The position numbers and the translations under genes are program-made. From Stramonita haemastoma (lineage: Eukaryota; Mollusca; Gastropoda; Neogastropoda; Muricidae): a stretch of 40,000 bases of DNA. The notes beneath the pieces were generated by a model. It did no database searches and was not told the DNA's origin. It was given only the letters and a program-made list of their open reading frames with translations. The stretch covers positions 19,102,369 to 19,142,368 of the forward strand of contig CM060320.1 of the NCBI GenBank assembly GCA_030674155.1, read 5' to 3'. This document shows positions 11,525 to 20,794 of the stretch, one piece after another (within the stretch, counting starts at the first letter, position 1; the number at the start of each line of letters is the position of its first letter).

Positions 11525-12650
11525 CTAACAGGGCAGAAGAGCAGACAGGTTTCAGCGCAGGATGGAGCACAACCGAATAAATTTTCAACCTTTGAATACT
11601 CTATGAGAAATACTTGCAACACCAATAATATTATCTTTACGTCTTTGTAGGTGTTCGACAGAGTCTGGCATGCAGCTTTTTGGGCAACCACGAGGCTGTA
11701 TAACATCAATGCCATCCTGATCAGAGCCATAGTGCCTGTATAACATGGCAATCAACGCGGTCTACTATGACAGCAACATAGAAAATTGGTTCCGAACCAC
11801 AACTGGAGTGCGCAAAGGATATCTGCTCTCTCCCACCCTCTTACACATCTTAGAGAGAATAATGGCTGATGCATTGAAAATCATGAAGGAACAGTCAGCA
11901 TTGAAGGCAGGACAATCACAAACTTACACTTTGCCGATGACATTGACCGCAGGGGCCAAGATGGGGAAGAGAAAGAGCTAGTCAGCCTGGTAAATCACCT
12001 TGATGAAGCCTCTTCGGTATATGGTATGCAGATCCGTGCAGAGAAAACCAGCTGAAGACAAATAGTGCCAATGCCATCAGCAATGTCATACACAGATGGT
12101 AAGAAAATCGAGACCGTCTATAGCTTCAAATATCTGGGAGCTATACTATCGGATGAAGGATCAAAACCTGAAATTCTCTCCACGATAGCCCAGACCACAG
12201 CTACAATGACCAAACTGAAAGTCCTCTGAAACAACTAGAACATCACCATCAGCTTCAAGATCAGATTTGTGCACATGTGAAACATGACCATAACAGCAGA
12301 CATTGAAAGAAGGCATTGGAGATGAGATGCTTTCGCAAACTCCTTGGTATCTCCTTCAGCGCTCACATCACTAATGAGGAAGTGAAAACCAGAATTAAAA
12401 ACACCATCGGACCATATAAAGAACTCCTGACTTCGGTGAAAAAAGGAAACTAAAGTGGTATGGGCACGTCACACAAACATCTGGACTGGCCAAGACTGTC
12501 TTACAGGGAACAGTAAAAGAAAGGAAACAAAGAGGCAGACAGAGAAAATGATGGGAAGACAACATGAGAGATTGGACTGGCCTTGGGTGGTACGACTTGC
12601 TATGGAGGACGGAGGATCGTGAGGAGTGGAGGAAGCTGGTTGCAAAATAA
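11525..12650 (+). mobile_element. Decayed non-LTR retrotransposon (LINE) reverse transcriptase
   Basis: Split frames read in order: QTGFSAGWSTTE; then GVRKGYLLSP (11,805-11,834), the RT signature usually GVRQGCLLSP; then in another frame TNLHFADDID (catalytic Asp pair, 11,930-11,941); then FKYLGAILSDEGSKPE (about 12,125) and the 3' RT/thumb region ending near EDNMRDWTGL-type sequence. Several stops and frameshifts are present, so it is inactive. The endonuclease domain is absent (5'-truncated). A SINE A copy follows immediately at 12,652. Confidence 0.85.
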
Positions 12651-12651
12651 G

Positions 12652-12990
12652 GGGAACGGGATAGCCTAGTGGTTAGAACATTGTGCTCGCAATCTGATTA
12701 CTCAGGTTTAAATCACGTACAAGGGGATTTTACCCCTGGAGTTAACATCAGTGCAGACTTCACCCTCCCCACAAATCCTTCGGATGAGACTATAAACTGA
12801 GGCCCCGTGTGCGAACGCACGTAGAACATCTTGGGAACACGTTTTCACCCGTTCCGGTATTCGGATAAGTAGACCATTGTGTGCCGGTGGGAACATATGA
12901 CAAAATTTACAAACACACGGGGACTGGATGTACAAAAGCACATGCGTGCTTATCATCGATATAAGAGAATAAATAAATACATAAATAAAA
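12652..12990 (+). mobile_element. SINE family A, full copy abutting the LINE
   Basis: The head ACGGGATAGCCTAGTGGTTA (A box) and AGGTTTAAATC (B box) are followed by the GGGGATTTTACCCCT hairpin, the common body, and an AATAAATAAATACATAAATA tail. 12,991-13,496 holds no feature I can support. Confidence 0.9.
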
Positions 12991-13492
12991 CCTTCATTGG
13001 TGCCCCCACAGTTCACAGCACAATGGGACAGGTGAAGGTGAAGGTGAAAAACAATTTATGAAGAAGGGTAAGTCTTCTCTTCTGTCTTTTATCAGACTAC
13101 CATTATTTTTGTGTGTGCAATTCTTCTAAGGACCCCCATTCATTCATCCACTCACATACTTAGCATACCACAAACAGAAGTCTCCTTGTTGAAAAATATC
13201 ACTTTTGTTTATTTTGAACATGTTTTAACACATTGTTATTGCCATATTTTCTCAAGGTGGATTTTGATCCAATTAAGATAAAACAATCCTAAATGCATAG
13301 TGACCTATCAAACACAAACTCGCTCAGATTACACATAAATGTATTCAGTGACTTAGATGCATTGGAGTTCATTCACAATGTTGACAATGAAGATGCTTGT
13401 CCACCTTTTAGAACACTTTCAGTATCTGTAAGTAAATATACAATGTATGCATACATATATACGCACATGCAAAATTATTATATACATTATAT

Positions 13493-13496
<4 letters not shown>

Positions 13497-13562
<66 letters not shown>

Positions 13563-13572
13563 CACACACACG
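13497..13572. repeat. (CA)n
   Basis: Dinucleotide run with one CGCA interruption. Confidence 0.95.
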
Positions 13573-13574
13573 AA

Positions 13575-13672
13575 CATCTGGACTGAACATCTGGACTGGT
13601 CAAGACTGTCCTGCAGGGAACAGTAAAAGGAGGGAGATGAAGAAGCAGACAGAGAAAACAATGGGAGGACAA
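13575..13672 (+). mobile_element. Short 3' fragment of the same LINE
   Basis: CTGGACTGGTCAAGACTGTC, CAGGGAACAGTAAAAG and AGACAGAGAAAACAATGGGA match 12,481-12,560 of the larger LINE copy. Both ends are truncated, and it is joined directly to the head of the next SINE A. Confidence 0.8.
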
Positions 13673-14045
13673 CAGGATAGCCTGGTGGTTAGAGTGATGC
13701 ACTCATAATCTGCTGACCCGGGTTCGAATCTCGTTCAAGAGGATTTTTTCCACTGGAGTTAACATCAGTTAACATCAGATTGACTCCAAGAGTCCTTCAG
13801 CTGAGACTATAAACCAAGGTCCCATGTGCAAACGCATGCAAAACATCTTACGCTCATGTTACAACCCATTCCACTTTTTGGAAGAGTAGGCCATTGTGTG
13901 CCGGTAGGGATGTATGACAAAATTTACAAAACTGCGTACACACAGGGACTGGATATAACAAAGAACATGAGGGCTCAGTCCATTATCCTCAAAACAAATG
14001 AATAGACAGATAAATAATAAATACACAAATAAATGAATTAATAAT
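13673..14045 (+). mobile_element. SINE family A, full copy
   Basis: The head GGATAGCCTGGTGGTTAGAG and a canonical B box GGGTTCGAATCT are present, followed by the body with a small duplication (GTTAACATCAGTTAACATCAG at about 13,758) and an AATAAATACACAAATAAATG tail. Confidence 0.9.
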
Positions 14046-14180
14046 AAACATGCCACCACAACTTGTCTGTAAACCTAAAGTTGAGTTTGTGCATGTGTCC
14101 TTGCGTAAATAGTAAGTTTGTATGTATAGGTTGATGTCTTTTTTTAGTCAATGGTATTAATAACAGTGAATTCCTACATT

Positions 14181-14181
<1 letters not shown>

Positions 14182-14252
<71 letters not shown>
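14182..14252. repeat. (TG)n
   Basis: Uninterrupted TG run of about 35 units. Confidence 0.95.
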
Positions 14253-14253
<1 letters not shown>

Positions 14254-14287
14254 TGTTTTTATTTGAAGTCATCTTGGAATGTTTAAA

Positions 14288-14405
14288 CCAATATGAAATG
14301 GTTCTTGTGTTTTATATCAAGATTATGATTTGTATCAATATGCCTGTCATTATTGTAACTGCACTTCATGGAATGAGTAAAGTGTTTTTTTTGACTTGAC
14401 TTAAT
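14288..14405 (-). repeat. Dispersed repeat with GTCAA start (copy on minus strand)
   Basis: The minus strand reads AAGTCAAGTCAAAAAAAACA, then GTTACAATAATGACAGGCAT and ATTGATACAAATCATAATC. The same sequence lies in plus orientation at 22,294-22,395. A probable retroelement end. Confidence 0.7.
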
Positions 14406-14594
14406 ACTGATGAGAAGTTGCTTTCTGCAAGAAGATTGTCTTGTGGTCGGATGCAGTGACTAGATTATCAGGAAAAAAGGCTTCAATAAATCTGAACACT
14501 TTGTACCCCAAGGGTGCAGCTGCACTGCAGTCTCTGTGGACCAGCCCTGCAGCAGCTGAGAGCTGTGTCACTGGGTCATCATAGTAAAATCATC
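14401..14594 (-). pseudogene. piggyBac-like transposase fragment (start of DDE domain)
   Basis: An open stretch on the minus strand encodes PLGYKVFRFIEAFFPDNLV followed by TASDHKTIFLQ and ends in a TAA at 14,401-14,403. The pattern P-x(4-5)-F-x(2)-FF-x(2)-L ... T-x(3)-Q is the usual opening of the piggyBac transposase core (P-L-x-x-F-x-x-FF ... ETNRYAxQ). It is cut off where the GTCAA repeat begins, so the rest of the transposase is missing. Together with 15,109-15,327 and the TTAA end it forms the 5' part of one element. Confidence 0.5.
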
Positions 14595-15108
14595 ACATCT
14601 TTTTTTGTTTGAAGCCCATTTCTTATGAAACTATGGTATTTTGTGGTAAATGACTGCTTATTGTGAGTACATGCTTTAAAGTCTATATTGCATTAAAAAT
14701 GATGCGTTAATCATGGTGTCAAATTACATAATTGCTCTGATTTTAAGTGGTAATACCCCTGATGCACTTTGATTCTTACACAATGCATGCAACAAATATA
14801 ACACAATAACAAAAAAACTATACAAGAACCACAAATAAAGAGACAAACATAGGTACTAATACTATACAAGTTTTCTTCCAACATAGCATCTAATGTAATA
14901 TGATCTAAGGGAACCACTGAGCTGTACACATAACACTGTCATAGTTATGGTCATGGAATAAGCAGATATTTCTTCCCATATCTGAGCAAGTTCCTGGACT
15001 TTTCCACACTACTTTATACATGTATATGAACAGAATATTGGCACTTCACCAAGTCGCTAGTGGTTCATTTTCATGTCAACAGTTGGTGTTTACGGTAGTG
15101 GTACTCAC

Positions 15109-15327
15109 AGTACCAAGTTCACGTCCTCCCCAGTCACACCCCCACCCTCCATCCCTTTCAGCTGGCCTATCTGGCTCCTCAAGTGGCACACAGAAAGTAT
15201 CGCAAGGCTCAAAGCTCTCACCATCGCTTTCCAAAACACCATCTTTGTTGGCAAAGTCATAACTCGTTAAAAAGTCTGTTACTTCGTCAGCAGTGAAAGT
15301 CTGATGTACCAAAGCCATACCAAGCAT
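15109..15327 (-). pseudogene. piggyBac-like transposase N-terminal exon
   Basis: ATG at 15,327, then an acidic N-terminus with ADEVTDFLTSYDFANKDGV and LESDGESFEPCDT, typical of the acidic N-terminal region of piggyBac-family transposases. A donor-like ACT|GTGAGT ends it at 15,109 in phase 0. An acceptor GTGACACAG| near 14,570 keeps phase with the DDE-start fragment at 14,401-14,594, so an intron is possible. About 160-240 bp upstream lie two palindromes and a TTAA, as expected of an element terminus. The catalytic Asp residues are not present in this window. Confidence 0.55.
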
Positions 15328-15489
15328 ATGACATGTAAAACAACAATAAACACAATAAAAACATGCTTAATTTTTATGCAAATTGGCTGTGAACGATGTG
15401 CAACCAACATGGCAGCTAAAGCCAACAAGCTACAATGACAAAGTGAGAATAGAACAGAATGGGAGGACAAAAGTGAAAGTAACTGCTGT

Positions 15490-15570
15490 GGTACGGATAA
15501 ATCCGTACCTGATCCACAGGGGATGACTGTGTGGTACGGATAAATTCGTACCCTGGGTAGGAAGTGTTAA
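15490..15570 (-). mobile_element. Terminus of a piggyBac-like element (TTAA end and two subterminal palindromes)
   Basis: Plus-strand GGTACGGATAAATCCGTACC (15,490-15,509) is a near-perfect palindrome, repeated with one change at 15,533-15,552. On the minus strand the end reads TTAACACTTCCTACCC from 15,570, i.e. the TTAA target plus a short terminal inverted repeat candidate. No matching opposite end was seen in the window, so the element is truncated. 15,571-16,138 has no recognisable feature. Confidence 0.6.
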
Positions 15571-16138
15571 GGCAAGGCAGATGCTGGAGGTCCAATAATC
15601 ACATTACACAAACTTATCACACACAGAAATCTGTCATGATACAGTCAAACAATTCATGTACACACTTGCAACATCTAACAGAATTTTTACTGAGCATAAT
15701 CAATTATACAGTAAGTAGACTTATTACTGAAACAATGAAAACTGCACAGACGTATCTTATTTTTAAAACATGACAATCAGAACAGATACACTGCACAGAT
15801 TTATGACTTAAAAATTCTTGCTCAGTTTAGCTGAGCCTTTTCGACTGTTAAAACAGCCCAACAATAACCATGAAGACAAATATCACCACAACAGTCATGT
15901 AAGATCAGAAAAGCATTTGATCTGCCACAACTTGCATAAGGTTTGTGGAAAAAAATAGATGAGTAGGCATGTGTTTGAAGACACGGATTAAGGCAACACA
16001 ATGTTAGTGATAATTGTCATTGCATTAGAAGTGTTTAGTTTCTCTGAATAGTGTAGCCATCACAAACAAAATGGTACCCAATACATGATAAATCATAACA
16101 ATGGTCAGAAATATATTTTCCGTTCCCCACATACCTTG

Positions 16139-16399
16139 GGGGGCGGGATAGCTGAGTGGTCAGAGCACTTGCTTTCCCCTTGTCAAAGTATCGAGAATGG
16201 TTACCAGTTGGATGGGTGACCGTTTGCGTGCCTTGGTTTCAGTACAACCTCCCCAGTTCACCCAGCTGTAAATGGGTACCTGCCCTCTTTAGGGTCAGGG
16301 AAGGTAAAGTAGTGAGGAAGAGATGGGCGCCGTCCTCAATATGCTAGCCCCTCAAGAAGCTGAGGTCTCTGATGCTTCGCTACCTAAGACCACATAGGT
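16139..16399 (+). mobile_element. SINE family B, interrupted copy (5' part)
   Basis: The GGGCGGGATAGCTGAGTGGT head, GGTTACCAGTTGGATGGGTG (5S-like) and the body up to CTAAGACCACATAGGT are present. The element resumes at 16,767 after an inserted segment flanked by the 14-bp duplication AAGACCACATAGGT. Confidence 0.85.
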
Positions 16400-16752
16400 A
16401 AAGCAGCAAGGGAGAGATGGGCGCAGAAGCTGAGGTCTCTGATGCTTCACTCTCCTAAGGGTTCGAGTCCGGTCGAGGAAATTTTCTTCTGGAGTTAACA
16501 TCAGTGCTGACTCCACTCTCCCCAAAAGTCCTTCGGATGAGACTTTAAACGAGGCCCCGTGTGCGAACGCACGCAGAACATCTTGCGCACATGTTAAATC
16601 CTGTTCCGCTTTTCGTAAGAGTAGCCATCGTGTGCAGTGGGAACAGATGACAATATTTACAAAAACTGCATACACCGGACCGGATGAAAAAGCACATGAT
16701 TGCTTATTCTGTTATCCTCGATATAAAAGAATAAATAAATAAATAAATAAAT
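16400..16752 (+). mobile_element. Chimeric SINE insertion (SINE B piece joined to SINE A)
   Basis: The inserted 353 bp starts with a SINE B body piece (GGGAGAGATGGGCG, GAAGCTGAGGTCTCTGATGC). At about 16,461 it switches to SINE A from its B box (GGGTTCGAGTCC) through to an AAATAAATAAATAAATAA tail. AAGACCACATAGGT is present at 16,386-16,399 and 16,753-16,766 as target-site duplication. Confidence 0.8.
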
Positions 16753-16766
16753 AAGACCACATAGGT

Positions 16767-16790
16767 TATGGACACCTTTACCTTTACCAT
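16767..16790 (+). mobile_element. SINE family B, interrupted copy (3' end)
   Basis: TATGGACACCTTTACCTTTA is the usual family B 3' end, continuing the copy broken at 16,399. Confidence 0.8.
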
Positions 16791-16850
16791 TCCTTGGCTA
16801 GAGCTCTGAGGTTCAATACTTATTCCTTGGCTAGAGCTCTGAGGTTCACA
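16791..16850 (+). repeat. Tandem pair of a dispersed ~27-bp motif
   Basis: TTCCTTGGCTAGAGCTCTGA followed by GGTTCA occurs twice in tandem here. Related copies are at about 3,116-3,142 (degraded), 30,305-30,332 (minus) and 36,352-36,380. 16,851-17,040 holds nothing identifiable. Confidence 0.65.
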
Positions 16851-17039
16851 ACTTATCAGATTTTGCTTAAGCAACTGCCTTTACCCATCAATAAGGCAGC
16901 TGCAGTCTGACTTTGGGGATTTGAGACATAGATGATAACAGACAATGTGGAAAAAAGGTATTACTTTAAATCATGAAGCCCAAAATTATTGGGCTGCACT
17001 CATACCTGTTACTCCAGCACATGAACAATTACTGTGACT

Positions 17040-17215
17040 ATTTCTGTTCACAATAGATTCACACTTGATACAATTGATTCACAATTGATGCAATAGATTC
17101 ACAACCAATGCAACAGATTCACAGCCGAAGCAACAGATTCACAGTCAAAGCAACAGATTCACAATCAATACAACAGATTCACAATCGATGCAATAAATTC
17201 ACAATGGATGATGAC
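17040..17215. repeat. ~20-bp tandem repeat (CAGATTCACAATCAATGCAA type)
   Basis: Eight or so imperfect units with core GATTCACA and a variable second half. Confidence 0.8.
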
Positions 17216-17325
17216 ACAAGTGAAAGACTGTAGTATACATACTTTGAAGGTAAAGTTCTTCAGACCTGAGTGTAGATACTGGGACCTTTTTTGCAGATTC
17301 CTCAAAAGTGGAAGATCCTTTTGAT

Positions 17326-17331
17326 TTTATT
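17326..17331 (-). terminator. Possible polyadenylation signal (AATAAA) of the minus-strand gene
   Basis: This is the first AATAAA on the minus strand after the stop at 18,602, about 1.27 kb downstream. If used, the 3' untranslated region would contain the p53-like 20-bp array. The position is inferred from the motif only; no cleavage-site evidence exists. Confidence 0.25.
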
Positions 17332-17384
17332 TCTCTTTCTTTCTCTTTTTGGGTAGAATGGTTTGTGATAGGGTTTGGCACAGT

Positions 17385-17645
17385 GTGGCCCAGACTCAAT
17401 ATGATGATTCAGAATTAGTATAATATAATCCACAACTGGAATGATGTGATTCAAAACTGGCACAATGTGGTCCAGACTTGAAATGGTGATGCAGATTGAG
17501 TATGATGTAATGCACAACTGGTATGAAGTTATCCAAAATTGGCATCATATGGTCCAGGCTCAGCATAATGTCAACCAGACTTGACAAAATGTGATCCTGA
17601 CCTGGTACAAGGTGATCAAGAGTTGGTATACTGTGATATGAACAT
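17385..17645. repeat. Degenerate ~20-bp tandem repeat
   Basis: Recurring AxTxGGxATxATxTGxTCCA elements spaced about 20 bp, strongly diverged. The following 17,646-18,084 has no supported feature apart from a partly duplicated CCTATCATCCCATGCCTTCA-like segment. Confidence 0.65.
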
Positions 17646-18084
17646 GAAGACTTCAAACTATTACAAAAGACAACACTCAGTTCATGCATTGCTGACCAGT
17701 CTTAATCCTCCTGGCGCATATTTCAGCCGTTGGATTCTTAGTGTAAGAAGTCTGGGGTCAGGATATATCTGTTCAAATATGACATTATCCCTCATAATGA
17801 TGGCCAGGACTGGACATAAAAGCATACAAGTGCTTATTCATGATCCTGGAAATAAAAGAGTGTCCTTTTTCTCCAAAGACCCTCTGCTGTCAGCTCTGCC
17901 TGAGATCTGTTCTTTTCTACCATCCCATGGCTTCATTCACAGCACACCTCCTCGCCACTCTTCCAAGAGACCTGTTCTTTCCTATCATCCCATGCCTTCA
18001 CAGGCAGTCTGTGGTTCAGGCAAACCCCTGACCACTTTCATCCACAGGGCCTAAACCAGCAAAGCCAGCATTCCTTGTAACAGT

Positions 18085-18562
18085 CTGGGACAGGTCTGTA
18101 CATCCTGGGACAGGTCTGTACATCCTGGGACATGTCTATTTAACTTTATCCTGGGACAGGCTTGTATATCCTGGGACATGTCTGTATATCCTGGAACATG
18201 TTTGTACATCCTGGGACATGTCTGTATATCCTGGAACATGTTTGTACATCCTGGGACAGGCCTGTATATCATGGGACAGGCCTGTATATCCTGGACATGT
18301 CTGTACATCTTGGGACAGGCCTGTATATCCTGGAACATGTCTGTACATCCTGGGACAGGCCTGTACATCCTGGACATGTCTGTATATCCTGGACATGCTG
18401 TATATCCTGGAACATGTCTGTACATCCTGGAACAGGCCTGTATATCCTGGGACAGGCCTGTATATCCTGGGACATGTCTGTATATCCTGGGACATGCCTG
18501 TATATCCTGGGACATGTCTGTATATCCTGGGACAGGCCTGTAAATCCTGGGACATGCATGTC
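18085..18562. repeat. 20-bp tandem array carrying p53-family half-site matches
   Basis: Twenty-four units of GGACATGTCTGTATATCCTG and close variants. Twelve contain a perfect RRRCWWGYYY decamer (GGACATGTCT, GAACATGTTT, GAACATGTCT, GGACATGCCT); most others have CAGG in the core. Perfect matches run consecutively at 18,174, 18,194, 18,214 and 18,234, and at 18,470, 18,490 and 18,510. The array lies 40 bp beyond the stop codon of the main gene, on its 3' side. Confidence 0.9.
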
Positions 18563-18601
18563 TTGACAATCTGAAATGTCTGTGGGCCGAGTTGTCTGTT
18601 G

Positions 18602-18703
18602 TCAGTGTTTAGATGTACTCTGTGGCAGATTTCTCCCTGTCACCTGCTTGTAGATCCTGGTCAGAGCCTCTGGCAGTAGTACCCTCAGCAAATAGTCCAC
18701 CTC
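18602..18703 (-). CDS. Exon 11, terminal coding exon with stop codon
   Basis: Acceptor GTGTGCAG| follows a (GT)n run, with phase 0 entry. The exon codes EVDYLLRVLLPEALTRIYKQ and 13 further residues to a TGA at 18,602-18,604. The xxFLLxVLLPEAxxxxI pattern is the most recognisable part of the whole product: the same LLPEA core occurs near the C-terminus of PWWP3A and PWWP3B. An internal CAG|GTGACA could be a donor instead, but reading through to the stop is simpler and I see no good exon downstream. Confidence 0.55.
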   Translation of the reverse strand, partial: EVDYLLRVLLPEALTRIYKQVTGRNLPQSTSKH

Positions 18704-18755
<52 letters not shown>

Positions 18756-18765
18756 CACACACACA

Positions 18766-18796
<31 letters not shown>

Positions 18797-19275
18797 CACA
18801 CATGCATCAGTTAACATCAATGCTGACTCCACTCTTCCCAAAAGTTCTTCGGATGAGACTATAAACGAGGCCCCATGTGCAAATGCACGCAAAACATCTT
18901 GCCCACACATTTAATCCTGTTCTACTTTTTGTATGAGTAGGCCATCGTGTGCCGGTGGGAACAGATGACACAATTTATAAAAACTGCATACACAAGGAGA
19001 CTGGATGTAAAAAAGCACATGAGTGCTTATTCCATTATCCCCGATATAAAAGAATTAAAAAAAAAAATAAAAAATAAAGATAAAATAAATCATCATATCA
19101 TTTCTGATACCACATCACCCCATTATCCTGACTGCCACACAACAGTTGTCACATAAAGCACATTACATGAAAAGAGTAATACAAAGAGAGGAAGGGCTAC
19201 ATGACAAATATTCCACAAGATAAAAAGAATACAGACAATAGTTTTCCTCTCCTCCCCCTCCAAGAGTACACAAAC

Positions 19276-19322
<47 letters not shown>

Positions 19323-19993
19323 ACACACACACACACGCACACATGCACACTGGGGGACGGGATCGCCTAGTGGTCAGAACACAATGCTCGCAATTTGTCG
19401 ACCCGAGTTTGATTCCCGTTCAAGGGGATTTTTCCCCTGGAGTTAACATCAGTGCTGACTCCACTCTCCCCAAAAGTCTTTCAGATGAGACTGTAAACCG
19501 AGGCCCTGTGTGCAAACACACTGTTAAATCCTGTTCCGCTTTTCGTAAGAGTAGGCCATTGTGTGCTGGTGGGAACAGATGACAATATTTATAAAACTGC
19601 ATACACACTGGAACTGGATGAAAAAAAGCACATGAGTGCTTATTCCATTATCCTCAATATAATAGAATGAAATAAAATAAATAAATAAATAACACACACT
19701 GTCAGACACAGAGAGACACAGAGAGACACAGACACACACACACTTGGTCTTTTCTTAATATAGGTACTCCCCACTGGGTTTTGGAAATTCTGTGCTAGAA
19801 ATGTCCTATTTTTTATCATTCTCTTTTGTCTCTATTTTCTTTCTATATGTCTTCTTTCTTGCTTCGTTTCTACTTAATCAGTGCTTGTTCCTTAATTTTG
19901 TTTTTAAAAAAGTCTTTATATATATGTATCTGACAATAAAGCCCTTTTATTGAAACATGATTCTGAATCTGGGATGTACAGGTTATATCTATA

Positions 19994-20045
<52 letters not shown>

Positions 20046-20521
20046 GTGTGTGTGTGTGTGTGTGCGTAAGTGTTGTGTGTGTGCGCGTGCATGTGTGTGA
20101 ATGCCCTACCCAGTAGAGGAACACAGAGAAATAAAAACATTAACAATAAATGGAATTTGCATAGCGCTATATCTTGTAAAAACAAATCAAAGCGCTTGAG
20201 AAGAGAAGACAATACAGTAATCTTTGTTACATATTAATCTGGATTCTGAAATCTTGGAGGGGATTTTTTTTTTCATCCTTGATATTTTCTTTGAAGCAAT
20301 ATCAGTCTCTATACAGCTGGCATAATGCCTATGATATGCATGTATACATGATATATGACTAAAAGTGATGAGAGAAAAACATACTGTTACCTGTAAAAGG
20401 AGACTGCGGGCAAAGGTGGTCATCAGAATGTCCATCACTGCATCCTCCTGGCCACTGGCAAAGTACTGCAGATTGGAGGTGTAGTCCAGTTGTCCTGAAC
20501 ACACACACACACACACAGATG

Positions 20522-20573
<52 letters not shown>

Positions 20574-20747
20574 TGAAACACACACACACACACACAACAG
20601 ATGAACACACACACACACACAGATGAACACACACACACACGCACACACACACACACACACAGATGAACACACACACACAGATGAAAACACACACACAGAT
20701 GAACACACACACACACACACACACACAGATGAACACACACACAGATG

Positions 20748-20794
<47 letters not shown>

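Noticed and set aside
13673..13740. tRNA genes suggested by A and B boxes in several places
   Set aside because: The heads do not fold into a complete cloverleaf, lack an aminoacyl stem pairing, and are followed by a SINE body and A-rich tail.
14711..14929. 72-codon minus-strand frame with a hydrophobic segment
   Set aside because: It lies between the two piggyBac-like fragments, has AT-driven composition, and is more likely the intron or spacer of that element.
17581..18054. 157-codon plus-strand open frame
   Set aside because: It starts in a degenerate tandem repeat, runs antisense to the probable 3' untranslated region of the main gene, and shows no recognisable domain.
18051..18569. Long overlapping open frames on both strands of the 20-bp array
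   Set aside because: Open in most frames because the unit lacks stop triplets. No codon bias or splice context supports coding.
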